This document shows positions 56,481 to 64,000 of a stretch of DNA of 64,000 nucleotides, one piece after another. The notes below the pieces were generated by a model, which was given only the letters and a program-made list of their open reading frames with translations, ran no database searches and was not told the origin of the DNA. The first letter of the stretch is position 1; each line of letters begins with the position of its first letter. A program made the translations under genes and the position numbers. Origin of the DNA: Yokenella regensburgei ATCC 49455 (GTDB lineage: Bacteria; Pseudomonadota; Gammaproteobacteria; Enterobacterales; Enterobacteriaceae); contig NZ_JMPS01000067.1 in NCBI RefSeq assembly GCF_000735455.1, positions 62,001 to 126,000 on the forward strand, given 5' to 3'.

Positions 56481-57890
56481 CTACTCCTGCGCCGCATCAT
56501 GCTGTTGATACACATGCTGGCGCGTATATTGAATAACAATCGGCGACAGTATCGCCAGCGCAATCACGTTCGGTATCACCATCAGGCCGTTAAAGGTATC
56601 GGCCATATTCCATATCAGGTCGACCCTGAAAACGGAGGAGGCAAAGAGGGCAAAAACCATCAGAAACTGGAAGATCCGCAGCGCCCGCATCGAGCCGAAC
56701 AGGTAGCGCACGTTGGTTTCGGCGTAGTAGTACCAGCCTATTATTGTTGAGAAGGCGAAGAACATCAGCGAGATAGAAATAAATACCCCGCCCCAGTAGC
56801 CAAAAATGAGTTCATAAGCGTACTGCGTTACCGCAATCCCGGTGCCGTTTTTGCCCATGAAATTTAAAAACTCCGAGATGGGCAGGCCATTGAGGTTGAG
56901 CATTTTCAGGCCGGTACTGATGATGGCAAGCCCGGTCAGGGTCACGATAACGCAGACGGTGAAAACGCCGGTCATGGCGATAAGCGCCTGGTCTTCCGGG
57001 TTTTTCACCTTGGCCACCGCGTGCGCGTGCGGCGTTGACCCCATCCCCGCCTCGTTGGAAAAGAGACCACGGGCAATACCGAAACGGGCAGCCTGCTGAA
57101 TGGAAACCCCCACGGCACCACCGAGCGCCGCCTGCGGGTTAAACGCGGCGACAAAAATCAGATGCAGCGCCGGGAAGATGTAATCGTAGTTAATCACCAG
57201 AATCAGCACCGCGCCGATGATATACACCGAGGCCTTCAGCGGAACCAGCTTCTCGTTCAGCGCCGCGATATAGTGCAGACCGCCGATCACGACCAGCCCA
57301 ACCAGGATGGCGATAGCAAGGCCCACCACCCAGTTGCTGATACCGAACGACAGGTGGAAGGCGTTAGCGATGGAGTTAGACTGCACCATATTGCCGACCA
57401 GTCCCAGCGCCAGAATATTCAGCACCGCGAAAATCGCCGCCAGCCATTTGCAGTTGAGCCCTTTCTCAATGTAGTAAGCCGGGCCGCCAACGGCCTGGCC
57501 GTTGCGATCGGTGGTTTTATATTTTTGCGCCAGAATGGCTTCGGCATAGATGGTGGACATGCCGAGGAAGGAAGAGACCCACATCCAGAAAATAGCGCCA
57601 GGGCCACCGGCCATAATTGCCGTCGCCGGGCCGGCGAGGTTACCGGTCCCGACCTGGCCCGCCACGGCGGTCGCTATCGCCTGGAAAGAACTCATTCCCG
57701 CCTTGCCCGCCTTTTCACCGGAAAGCGATACGCCGCGAAATAGCATCAAGATCCCGGTTTTAAAGCGCAGGATCTGAATGCATTTCAGCTTTACGGTGTA
57801 ATAGATACCAATGCCGCAGAGCAGGATAATTAACAGGTAATCCCATAGTATTTTATTCAGAACGTTCACAATGACTTCAAGCGAGTGCAT
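56481..57890 (-). CDS. AGCS family sodium:alanine/glycine symporter
   Basis: A 469-residue inner-membrane protein with about 11 hydrophobic helices. It has the AGCS hallmarks: the QAIATAVAGQVGTGNLAGPATAI block with the sodium-binding GTGN region, and the ARGLFSNEAGMGSTPHAHA motif. The family imports alanine and glycine with sodium. It is divergent from the grd operon across 930 bases, so it may supply glycine to the reductase; that link is inferred. The ATG at 57890 follows GGAG. Confidence 0.9.
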   Translation of the reverse strand: MHSLEVIVNVLNKILWDYLLIILLCGIGIYYTVKLKCIQILRFKTGILMLFRGVSLSGEKAGKAGMSSFQAIATAVAGQVGTGNLAGPATAIMAGGPGAIFWMWVSSFLGMSTIYAEAILAQKYKTTDRNGQAVGGPAYYIEKGLNCKWLAAIFAVLNILALGLVGNMVQSNSIANAFHLSFGISNWVVGLAIAILVGLVVIGGLHYIAALNEKLVPLKASVYIIGAVLILVINYDYIFPALHLIFVAAFNPQAALGGAVGVSIQQAARFGIARGLFSNEAGMGSTPHAHAVAKVKNPEDQALIAMTGVFTVCVIVTLTGLAIISTGLKMLNLNGLPISEFLNFMGKNGTGIAVTQYAYELIFGYWGGVFISISLMFFAFSTIIGWYYYAETNVRYLFGSMRALRIFQFLMVFALFASSVFRVDLIWNMADTFNGLMVIPNVIALAILSPIVIQYTRQHVYQQHDAAQE

Positions 57891-57945
57891 AGGGAAATCT
57901 CCGAGTCAGGTTTACGAGTCATGCAGACGATTTTTCCTGACAGCG

Positions 57946-57990
57946 TTTTCTCTCAGGCGCGAAGAGCAGAGTCTCTGCATCCTGAGGAAA
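57946..57990 (-). promoter_or_regulatory. Structured leader candidate of the symporter mRNA
   Basis: An outer stem of CTCAGG/CCTGAG (57952-57957, 57981-57986), extended by TTT/AAA pairs, encloses an inner hairpin GCAGA/TCTGC (57966-57970, 57974-57978). It starts about 56 bases from the symporter ATG. It does not match a glycine riboswitch in the parts I can compare. Confidence 0.4.
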
Positions 57991-58595
57991 CAGGTCGCAT
58001 GCTTTTTATGCTGAAGGATGACTAATGATGAGAGGTAATAGCGTATGACAGGGGAATATACCCGGAGCAGTGCAGGTGTTATCAGGACCGTTCCACAGTC
58101 CGTCGATTTCGGTCATTTATTGCTGTAAATATGGCCCGCCCGAGTGGTGATATTCAAAGTTTTTCCCCTTGAAGAGATGGCAATAGTGTTAACAAACATA
58201 GCGCAGGATAAAGTGTTACGACTGTGATCGTTTTCATATTTATACTTTTACTCGCCACGGCGCGAGAGAAAGTGGATAAGTTTAATTAATCATTACTGGC
58301 AACTAACTGGTTATTACTGAGTTTTAATCAGAAATTATTGGCAACATGCTAATTATTTGAATTTGAAGTGTGTTATCCGTTTGTAGAGTCGGTTTGGCCG
58401 GTTGTTCACCAATGTGTAACATCCGCAGGGTTTCTCAAAGTCTGTCCGTGATCCCTCTCACAAGATTTTACGGATTATTTATTCTAATGCGATAGTTGTG
58501 TGGCGATCACAAAAATCACACCCGCATTAACCTATTTTAATGGCGTACCAAATATGACTGAACCTAACCGCGACTTTCATTCAGGAGCGTACGCC

Positions 58596-58640
58596 ATGTT
58601 ATATTTCTTCACATTCAGAGCCGCCAGACTTTATCGTTGA
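58596..58640 (+). CDS. Possible 14-residue leader peptide
   Basis: ATG 58596 follows AGGAGCG by 5 bases and encodes MLYFFTFRAARLYR. It lies upstream of the grd operon in the same direction and overlaps the minus-strand 40-codon frame. Known leader peptides of this size control downstream operons, but no terminator/antiterminator pair was found here. Confidence 0.3.
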   Translation: MLYFFTFRAARLYR

Positions 58641-58737
58641 CCTCTCTCTTTCTGCTGCGGCGCAGCATGTCATCCAGTTTTACTCCGGCGAGTTTTTCTC
58701 TGGAAAAATAGTTACGCCAAAAATTTAATAATGACAT
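58615..58737 (-). CDS. Possible 40-residue small protein
   Basis: From ATG 58737, with GGAGG 5-6 bases upstream, the frame encodes MSLLNFWRNYFSREKLAGVK followed by LDDMLRRSRKREVNDKVWRL. The amphipathic, charged pattern looks protein-like and the ribosome-binding site is strong. I do not recognise a family. It is antisense to the 14-residue frame. Confidence 0.45.
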   Translation of the reverse strand: MSLLNFWRNYFSREKLAGVKLDDMLRRSRKREVNDKVWRL

Positions 58738-58821
58738 CGCTTACCTCCGTCGTCCGTCACTGGACTGGCTGCGCCGTGCCCACGTTTTTCATTCACCTCT
58801 TTCCCGTGAGGGAGCATTGCT

Positions 58822-60051
58822 ATGAATAATAATGAATACGATGTGCTTATTATCGGCGGCGGCCCCGGTGGATTAAGCGCCGCGCTTTATTCTGCCCGAG
58901 CCAGATTAAAAACAGCGGTGGTTGAGGAAAAACGCAGGCCAGGCGGGCAATGTGCAACCACCTCTGAGCTGGAAAACTATCCGGGAATAATAAAAGACAG
59001 CGGTTCGGCGCTGATGGATAAATTTGCAGAGCACGCTTGCCACTTCGGCGCTGAGATAATCCGCGGCCGCGTACAGTCGCTGACCCTGAGCGATGACGGG
59101 ATGCATAAAACCGTGCAACTGAAAGATGGCACAACGCTCACGGCGAAAAGCGTGATTATTGCGACAGGCACCCGTCCGCGCGTGCTGGGCATCACCGGTG
59201 AAAAAGAGTTTGCCGGGCGCGGGGTGTCGTACTGCGCGACCTGCGATGCGGATTTCTATACCGAGCTTGACGTGGTGGTGGTGGGTTCCGGCAACACGGC
59301 GGTGGAAGAATCCGTTTTCCTGACCCGCTATGTCAACTCGCTCACCATGGTGGTTATTCACGATGAAGGCCACCTTGATGCCGACCGGATCGCCCGCGAG
59401 CAGGCCTTCGCCAATGACAAAATCACTTTTCTCTGGAACAGCACCGTAACCGCGATCGTTGGCGATGACCTGGTGGAAGCCGTCGACATCAAAAACGTCA
59501 AAACCGGCGAATGTTCACGCCTGCCCACCAACGGGGTGTTTATGTTTGTCGGCACCGTGCCGCAAACCGACTGGCTGGCGCCGCTGAAAGACGCGCTGCC
59601 GCTCAACAACGCGGGCTATATCGAGGTGAACGCTCAGCAGGAGACGCGGCTTCCCGGCGTGTTTGCCGTGGGCGATGTGTGCAATAAGTTCCTGCGCCAG
59701 GTGGTCACCGCCGCCGGAGACGGCGCTTCTGCCGCCGTGGCGGCCAGCCAGTATCTCGAACAGGAGGCCTTCTGGCAGCAGCATGTGCTTGATAACGAGG
59801 CCAAAACCCTGGTGCTGTTCTGGTCGCCCACCGCGCCGCAGAGCGTCCAGCTGATGACCCAGCTTGAGCACGAAGCCAGCACGCATCCTGACTGGCGCTT
59901 TGTGCCGGTCGATTCCTATAAAAACCAGCGGCTGGCGGTGCGCTACGGCGTGACCGAGCTGCCGACGCTGCTGTGCCTGCAGGATGGCGCAGAAGTGCGG
60001 CGACTCAGGCAGCCCGATGAATCGTTAACTGAGGCCATTTTTGCGGAGTAA
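58822..60051 (+). CDS. Thioredoxin reductase-like flavoprotein with C-terminal thioredoxin-like domain (grd operon)
   Basis: This 409-residue protein has a thioredoxin-reductase body: FAD-binding IGGGPGGLSAAL (residues 11-22), redox-active CATC (138-141), NAD(P)H-binding VVVGSGNTAVEE, and GVFAVGDVCNK near the end of the FAD domain. From about residue 325 it adds a thioredoxin-fold extension (KTLVLFWSPTAPQSV ... VTELPTLLCLQDG) lacking CxxC. Normal TrxB is about 320 residues. It should reduce the thioredoxin encoded next and so feed electrons to the glycine reductase. It is the first gene of the operon, preceded by GAGGGAG. Confidence 0.88.
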   Translation: MNNNEYDVLIIGGGPGGLSAALYSARARLKTAVVEEKRRPGGQCATTSELENYPGIIKDSGSALMDKFAEHACHFGAEIIRGRVQSLTLSDDGMHKTVQLKDGTTLTAKSVIIATGTRPRVLGITGEKEFAGRGVSYCATCDADFYTELDVVVVGSGNTAVEESVFLTRYVNSLTMVVIHDEGHLDADRIAREQAFANDKITFLWNSTVTAIVGDDLVEAVDIKNVKTGECSRLPTNGVFMFVGTVPQTDWLAPLKDALPLNNAGYIEVNAQQETRLPGVFAVGDVCNKFLRQVVTAAGDGASAAVAASQYLEQEAFWQQHVLDNEAKTLVLFWSPTAPQSVQLMTQLEHEASTHPDWRFVPVDSYKNQRLAVRYGVTELPTLLCLQDGAEVRRLRQPDESLTEAIFAE

Positions 60052-60056
60052 AACCG

Positions 60057-60380
60057 ATGATTGAACTCAATAAAGACAATTTCGACGCCGCCATCGCCCA
60101 GGGCGTGGTGCTGGTGGATTTCTGGAGCGAAAGCTGTGAGCGCTGCATGGAGCTGATGCCGGAAATCCATCAACTGGCCGACGCCTATCGCGGAAAAGTG
60201 ACGTTCTGCAGCCTGAATATTCAGGGCAACCGTCGGCTGGCGATGGCACAAAAGGTGATGGGGCTACCGTCGATTGTTATCTGGCGCAACGGTGAGCGGG
60301 TGGCGCACCTGAGCGGTGAAACGCTCGATAGCGAACAGATTCGTGAGGCGCTGGAAGCCCAGCTGCACAGCGTGGCGTAA
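60057..60380 (+). CDS. Thioredoxin of the glycine reductase system
   Basis: A 107-residue thioredoxin with the active site WSESCERC (Cys27, Cys30) in place of the usual WCGPC, and a cis-proline loop GLPSIVIW. Thioredoxins linked to grd operons in Clostridia and Eubacterium also have variant sites and donate electrons to re-reduce the selenoprotein GrdA. It starts 5 bases after the reductase stop. Confidence 0.9.
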   Translation: MIELNKDNFDAAIAQGVVLVDFWSESCERCMELMPEIHQLADAYRGKVTFCSLNIQGNRRLAMAQKVMGLPSIVIWRNGERVAHLSGETLDSEQIREALEAQLHSVA

Positions 60381-60408
60381 AGCATTTTTTTACCCTAAGG
60401 AGGGCGTT

Positions 60409-60885
60409 ATGGATCTCAGCAGTAAAAAAATCATCATTCTCGGCGACAGGGATGGTGTGCCTGGCCCCGCAATAGAGGAGTGCATGCGCTCCGCCGGGGC
60501 AGAGGTGGTGTTCAGCACAACCGAGTGTTTTGTCTGAACAAGCGCCGGAGCGATGGACCTCGAAAATCAGCGCCGCGTGCTCGCATTGACAGAAAAATAT
60601 CCACCGAAGGACCTGATTGTGGTTCTCGGGGGATCGGAAGCCGAAGCTTCCGGCCTGGCATGTGAGACCGTGACTAACGGCGATCCGACTTTCGCAGGAC
60701 CTCTGGCCGGAGTCCAGTTGGGACTCCAGTGTTATCACATCGTCGAAGACGAGATGAAGCAGGCGGTTGATGCAGAAGTGTATCAGCAGCAGGTAGGCAT
60801 GATGGAGATGGTGCTGGATGTTGAAGCCATTTCCGGGGAAGTGCGCCAATACCGTGAGAGCTACTGTCATTACCTGAATCAGTGA
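60409..60885 (+). CDS. grdA: GrdA, glycine/sarcosine/betaine reductase selenoprotein A
   Basis: The 158-residue product (counting selenocysteine) starts [20 protein letters not shown] after AGGAGGG. It contains an in-frame UGA at 60535-60537 (codon 43) in the GrdA active-site context [13 protein letters not shown]. Downstream the family sequence continues without break ([33 protein letters not shown] ... [13 protein letters not shown]) to a real stop at 60885. Selenoprotein A carries the carboxymethyl-selenoether intermediate between component B and component C. Automated annotation may split it into two frames at the UGA. Confidence 0.95.
60535..60573 (+). promoter_or_regulatory. Selenocysteine UGA and candidate SECIS hairpin
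   Basis: The UGA is followed after 4 bases by GCGC (60542-60545), then GAG (60548-60550), an 8-base loop with GATGGA, CTC (60559-60561), and GCGC (60570-60573). This can fold as a stem-loop of the size and position of a bacterial SECIS element. It has not been folded computationally. Confidence 0.4.
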
Positions 60886-60931
60886 TTGAGTCTCCGGCCA
60901 GTCATGGCCGGAGGTATCTCAAGGAGGAACT

Positions 60932-63475
60932 ATGGGAAAAGCAGTGATACGGCAGACAGGCTATGTCCTGGCGCATGCCCCGGATGTGTTGATGTGGCAG
61001 GGTGCAGCCGCACAGCAAACCCGTCGGCAACACCCGGATGAGCCCTGGCTCGCCGCCATTCCTGACCACCTCAGGACCTTTGACCAGGCGGTGAACTACC
61101 CGCCGAACCAGTGTTACATCGGCAATATCAGCCCCGGCGAGCTCGAGGCTATTCCCAGACCCTGGCTACAGTCCGACTACCGTGGCAGCGCCAGCGCCCC
61201 CTGGGGGGAAATCTACAGTGAAACCATCCTCTATGCGCTGCTGTGCTACGTGGATGCGTTTGAATTAACCGCCTGGCAGGCGTCGTTCGTCGGTGAAATG
61301 CAAAACCAGCTCAGCGACCATCCGAAGCTCTCGCAGCGCGCGCTGCTGGAGAAGGTGGTGACGATGAGCGATGAGGCGCTGGCCCAGCAGGTGGCTGAAC
61401 ATGCTGAACCGCTATGGATCGGCAAGCGGCTGGTGGGCTGCGTGAAAGCGGCCCACGACCTGGATATCAATCTCTCTGCGCACGTGATGCTGGAAAATCT
61501 GGTCACCAAAGCCAGTGCGGTACTGGCGGGCTGGCAGTTTTCCGACAGCCAGCTGGCGCAGGTGGAGTACGTGATTGAGTGCTCCGAAGAGGCGATTGGC
61601 GATGTTAACCAACGCGGCGGCGGTAACCTCGCGAAGGCGGTGGCGGAAAGTTTGCGCTGCAGCCAGGCGACGGGCATCGATATGCGCGGTTTTTGCGCCG
61701 GGCCGGCGCATGCGCTGGTGAATGCGGCGGCGCTGGTGCAAAGCGGCGTCTATAAAAACGTGCTGGTGCTGGCGGGTGGCTCCGTCGCCAAGCTCGGAAT
61801 GAACGGACGTGATCACATCAAGCACGGTCTGCCGCTGCTGGAAGATATGCTCGGCGGTTTTGCGCTGCTGATTAGCGAAGACGATGGCGTCAGTCCGCTG
61901 GTGAATACCCACGTGACCGGGCGACACACGGTGGGTACCGGCTCTTCGCCGCAGGCGGTGATGGCCTCGCTTATCTCGCAGCCGTTGAAAGCCGCAGGGA
62001 TGACGACCGCCGATGTCGATAAGTTCAGCGTCGAGCTGCAGAACCCTGAAATCACCCAACCCGCCGGGGCGGGCAACGTACCGGAATCGAACTACAAGAT
62101 GATTGCGGCATTGAGCGTGATGGAAGGGTGGCTGGAACGCAGCGAGCTTGCTGCATTTGTCGCGAAACGCGGAATGCCGGGATTTGCACCCACTCAGGGA
62201 CATATTCCCTCCGGGATACCGTTTATCGGCCACGGTCTGCGCGCCATCGCCGATAAGTCGATTAACAACTTTATGGTGGTCGGCAAGGGCAGCCTGTTCC
62301 TCGGGCGCATGACCAGTCAGTTTGATGGCATCAGCGTGCTGGTCGAGCGTAATCCGGGCAAACAGGTACCTGCATCGCAGGAAGAAAACGCGTTCGGCAA
62401 CGCCGCGTTGAGACCGAGAATTGCCTTTACCGCGCTGGGCAGCGAGCTGCCCGTCGACGTGTTGCTGGCGGCGGCAGAGCAGGCGGCGGATGCGCTGATC
62501 CCGGTCATTATCGGCCCCGTCGGGCTGCCCGGTTACCCGCATCTTCCGACGGAGAGTCTGGCGGCGGCGCAGCGGATCATGGAGCAACAGCTGGCGTCCG
62601 GCGAGGTGGAGGGGGCGGTTACGCTGCACTACAACTTCCCGCTCGGCGTGGCGACGGTGGCGCAGGTGTTTTCTGCGGCAACCGGCCGTCAGATGGTGCT
62701 GGCAAGCACCACCGGCAGTAGCGATATCCACCCGCCGGTGGCGATGATGCGCAACGCGGTGGCGGGCCTGGCAATGGCGGATGCGCTGGGCATTCGTGAG
62801 GCGAGCGTCGGGATCCTCAACACCGACGGCGCGACCTCAGCGAAGCGCCTGCTGGAACGGCTGCGCGACGCGGGATACCCGCTTCGTTTCGCCAGCTCCG
62901 GGCGTGCCGACGGCGGGGCGCTGATGCGCGGTAACGATCTTATCCGCGCGACGCCGGACGTCATGGTCTGCGACACGCTGACCGGCAACCTGCTGATCAA
63001 ACTTTTCAGCGCCGGTCAAAGCGGGGGTGAGACGGAGACGCTCGGCAGCGGTTACGGCATTGGCCTTGGGGCCGATCAGAAAACGGCGATTGGCATTATC
63101 TCCCGTGCCAGCGGCCCGGCGACTATCAGCAACGCGCTGCGCTTCTGTGCGCTGATGGCGAAGCGGCAGCTTATGAGCTGCTGGCAGCATCACTGGAAGC
63201 AGGCCTGCGCCTGCGGCATCGACGAAATACTCCGCGAGGGAACGCCTGGCGTTGCGCCGCAGAGTGCGCCAACGGAAGCGGTAAGCCCGCCGAAAACGGT
63301 GCTCGACGATGAGATCCACGGCATCGATATCCTGCAGCTGGAGGACGCGAAGCTGTGCCTGTGGCAGGCCGGGATATATGCCGAAACGGGTATGGGGTGC
63401 ACCGGCCCGGTGTTGATGATTAACCAGCAGCAGCGTGCCGAAGCACTGACGCACCTGCAATCGTATTTGAACTAA
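60932..63475 (+). CDS. Fused glycine reductase component C (GrdC-GrdD)
   Basis: An 847-residue protein. Residues 1 to about 485 match GrdC, the FabH/thiolase-like beta subunit (GYVLAHAPDVLMWQG, PNQCYIGNISPGELEAIPRPW, catalytic-type Cys255 in RGFCAGPAHAL). From about residue 490 the sequence matches GrdD, the PlsX/Pta-like alpha subunit (PRIAFTALGSELPVDVLLAAAEQA, TLHYNFPLGVATVAQVF, and Cys823 in GMGCTGP near the end). These are normally separate genes. Component C releases acetyl phosphate from the acetyl thioester. The reading frame is continuous, with AAGGAGG before ATG 60932. Confidence 0.9.
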   Translation: MGKAVIRQTGYVLAHAPDVLMWQGAAAQQTRRQHPDEPWLAAIPDHLRTFDQAVNYPPNQCYIGNISPGELEAIPRPWLQSDYRGSASAPWGEIYSETILYALLCYVDAFELTAWQASFVGEMQNQLSDHPKLSQRALLEKVVTMSDEALAQQVAEHAEPLWIGKRLVGCVKAAHDLDINLSAHVMLENLVTKASAVLAGWQFSDSQLAQVEYVIECSEEAIGDVNQRGGGNLAKAVAESLRCSQATGIDMRGFCAGPAHALVNAAALVQSGVYKNVLVLAGGSVAKLGMNGRDHIKHGLPLLEDMLGGFALLISEDDGVSPLVNTHVTGRHTVGTGSSPQAVMASLISQPLKAAGMTTADVDKFSVELQNPEITQPAGAGNVPESNYKMIAALSVMEGWLERSELAAFVAKRGMPGFAPTQGHIPSGIPFIGHGLRAIADKSINNFMVVGKGSLFLGRMTSQFDGISVLVERNPGKQVPASQEENAFGNAALRPRIAFTALGSELPVDVLLAAAEQAADALIPVIIGPVGLPGYPHLPTESLAAAQRIMEQQLASGEVEGAVTLHYNFPLGVATVAQVFSAATGRQMVLASTTGSSDIHPPVAMMRNAVAGLAMADALGIREASVGILNTDGATSAKRLLERLRDAGYPLRFASSGRADGGALMRGNDLIRATPDVMVCDTLTGNLLIKLFSAGQSGGETETLGSGYGIGLGADQKTAIGIISRASGPATISNALRFCALMAKRQLMSCWQHHWKQACACGIDEILREGTPGVAPQSAPTEAVSPPKTVLDDEIHGIDILQLEDAKLCLWQAGIYAETGMGCTGPVLMINQQQRAEALTHLQSYLN

Positions 63476-63485
63476 GGAGCCAGCC

Positions 63486-64000
63486 ATGAAACTGGAACTT
63501 GGCGAAATTCACATTCAACGGTTCTCGTTTGCGGAGGTGTCGTCGCTCAAGGGCGGCCACCTGCAGCTCAGCAAAAGCGAACTGGAGCAGTACATTCGCT
63601 CGCTTCATCCACAGATAACCGAAGTAGAGACAGCGATCGTCAATCCCGGCGATTCTGTGCGCATTATGCCGGTGAAAGACGTGATTGAACCGCGTTGCAA
63701 ACTGGACGGCGGCTGCTGCTTCCCCGGCTTTAACCCCGGTGAAGAAGCGATTGTCGGCAGCGGTAAAACCCTTGCTCTGAAGGGAATTGCCGTGGTGACC
63801 ACCGGGAAAGTAGTGGGATTCCAGGAGGGGATCATCGATATGAGCGGCCCGGGGGCAGATTACAGCCCTTACTCCGCGCTGCGTAACCTGGTGCTGCGCA
63901 TTGAGGTGGACGAACACTGCAACCAGTATCAGCACGAAGAGGTGCTGCGCCGGGTCGGGCTGATGACCGCCCGCTGGGTGGCAGACCAGGTCAAAACCGC
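63486..64000 (+). CDS. Glycine/sarcosine/betaine reductase component B proprotein (GrdE/GrdG family), partial
   Basis: The first 171 codons of a component B proprotein: MKLELGEIHIQRFSFAEVSSL, then GDSVRIMPVKDVIEPRCKLDGG and TGKVVGFQEGIIDMSGPGA. These are conserved blocks of the subunit that is later cleaved at a cysteine to form a pyruvoyl group for amine activation. The cleavage site lies beyond the window. It starts 10 bases after GrdCD. Whether the partner is glycine, sarcosine or betaine depends on the next, unseen genes. Confidence 0.9.
   Translation, partial: MKLELGEIHIQRFSFAEVSSLKGGHLQLSKSELEQYIRSLHPQITEVETAIVNPGDSVRIMPVKDVIEPRCKLDGGCCFPGFNPGEEAIVGSGKTLALKGIAVVTTGKVVGFQEGIIDMSGPGADYSPYSALRNLVLRIEVDEHCNQYQHEEVLRRVGLMTARWVADQVKT

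Larger units (their letters stand above)
57891..58821. other. Long divergent region upstream of the symporter and grd operon
   Basis: A 931-base spacer with no large gene. It contains an extended imperfect stem-loop near the symporter start (57946-57990), AT-rich promoter-like DNA (58180-58560), a 14-codon plus-strand frame with a good ribosome-binding site and a 40-codon minus-strand frame with GGAGG. I could not pick out the promoter of the grd genes with confidence. Confidence 0.55.

Noticed and set aside
57946..57990. Glycine riboswitch before the AGCS symporter
   Set aside because: A CTCTCAGG stretch recalls part of the aptamer, but it is on the wrong strand for the symporter and the remaining conserved core elements are not visible.
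58500..58516. CRP site (TTGTG...TCACAA) upstream of the grd operon
   Set aside because: The half-sites do not keep the TGTGA-N6-TCACA spacing; only the right half fits.
60316..60537. Short frame ending at TGA 60535 and a second frame from 60553, read as two separate genes
   Set aside because: They are the two parts of one selenoprotein gene, grdA, joined by a selenocysteine UGA in its conserved context.
61412..62731. 439-residue minus-strand frame inside the GrdC-GrdD gene
   Set aside because: It is antisense to a strongly conserved gene and rich in histidine and arginine, typical of shadow frames in GC-rich DNA.

Overview
The window is a stretch of enterobacterial chromosome. The amn, nac, cbl, tRNA-Asn and yajD genes and the salmochelin cluster are close to their Escherichia/Salmonella counterparts. 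The moderately high GC coding, with several AT-rich inserts, suits the Enterobacter/Klebsiella/Citrobacter group. The species cannot be fixed from the sequence alone.

Layout. (1) 1-7.5 kb: the iro salmochelin locus. It holds the 3' end of iroN on + and iroBCDE on -, with a Fur-box-like site in front of iroB. (2) 7.6-15.5 kb: two paralogous IprA/YaiV-type regulators, then a fim-type chaperone-usher operon (major subunit, frameshifted chaperone, usher, adhesin, minor subunit) and a FimW-like LuxR-type regulator. (3) 15.5-31.6 kb: mostly ordinary metabolic and regulatory genes (YdhR-like, PhzF-like, aldo-keto reductase, LysR, two NmrA-like oxidoreductases, TetR, aminopeptidase P, amn, tcyP-like). 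They are interrupted at 19.9-23.6 kb by a foreign-looking patch: a TolA-like lipoprotein, a small membrane protein, an AT-rich 583-residue protein with a C-terminal HEPN-type Rx4H motif, and a ribbon-helix-helix gene with a palindromic operator. (4) 32-44.6 kb: HigBA toxin-antitoxin, GNAT acetyltransferases, rhodanese, a GlxA-type regulator, a Fur-linked ferric-iron ABC transporter, LysR regulators and an MFS carrier. (5) 44.6-54 kb: a block with a decayed focA copy plus an intact focA-like gene, an AT-rich glpT/glpQ-like pair, and a UbiD/UbiX decarboxylase operon with its LysR regulator. The block is bounded by the 3' end of a GNAT gene and a second, orphan GNAT 3' end, just before tRNA-Asn. 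(6) 54.1-56.5 kb: tRNA-Asn, nac (with visible NtrC and sigma-54 sites) and cbl. (7) 56.5-64 kb: a sodium:alanine/glycine symporter divergent from a glycine/sarcosine/betaine-reductase-type (grd) operon, which continues past the window end.

The most notable system is the grd operon. It encodes a thioredoxin reductase with an extra C-terminal thioredoxin-like domain, a thioredoxin with a CERC site, GrdA with an in-frame UGA in the selenocysteine context [13 protein letters not shown], a single 847-residue protein joining GrdC and GrdD, and the start of the component-B proprotein (GrdE family). Such operons are best known from amino-acid-fermenting Clostridia. Here one sits next to a probable glycine/alanine importer in an enterobacterial genome. 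Together these genes suggest selenium-dependent reductive use of glycine or a related compound (sarcosine, betaine) to make acetyl phosphate, with electrons from NAD(P)H through the thioredoxin pair.

Other points of interest are the HEPN protein (possible RNase or defence role), the island-like block beside tRNA-Asn, the broken fimbrial chaperone, and a family of intergenic GTCCGCT/AGCGGAC hairpins.
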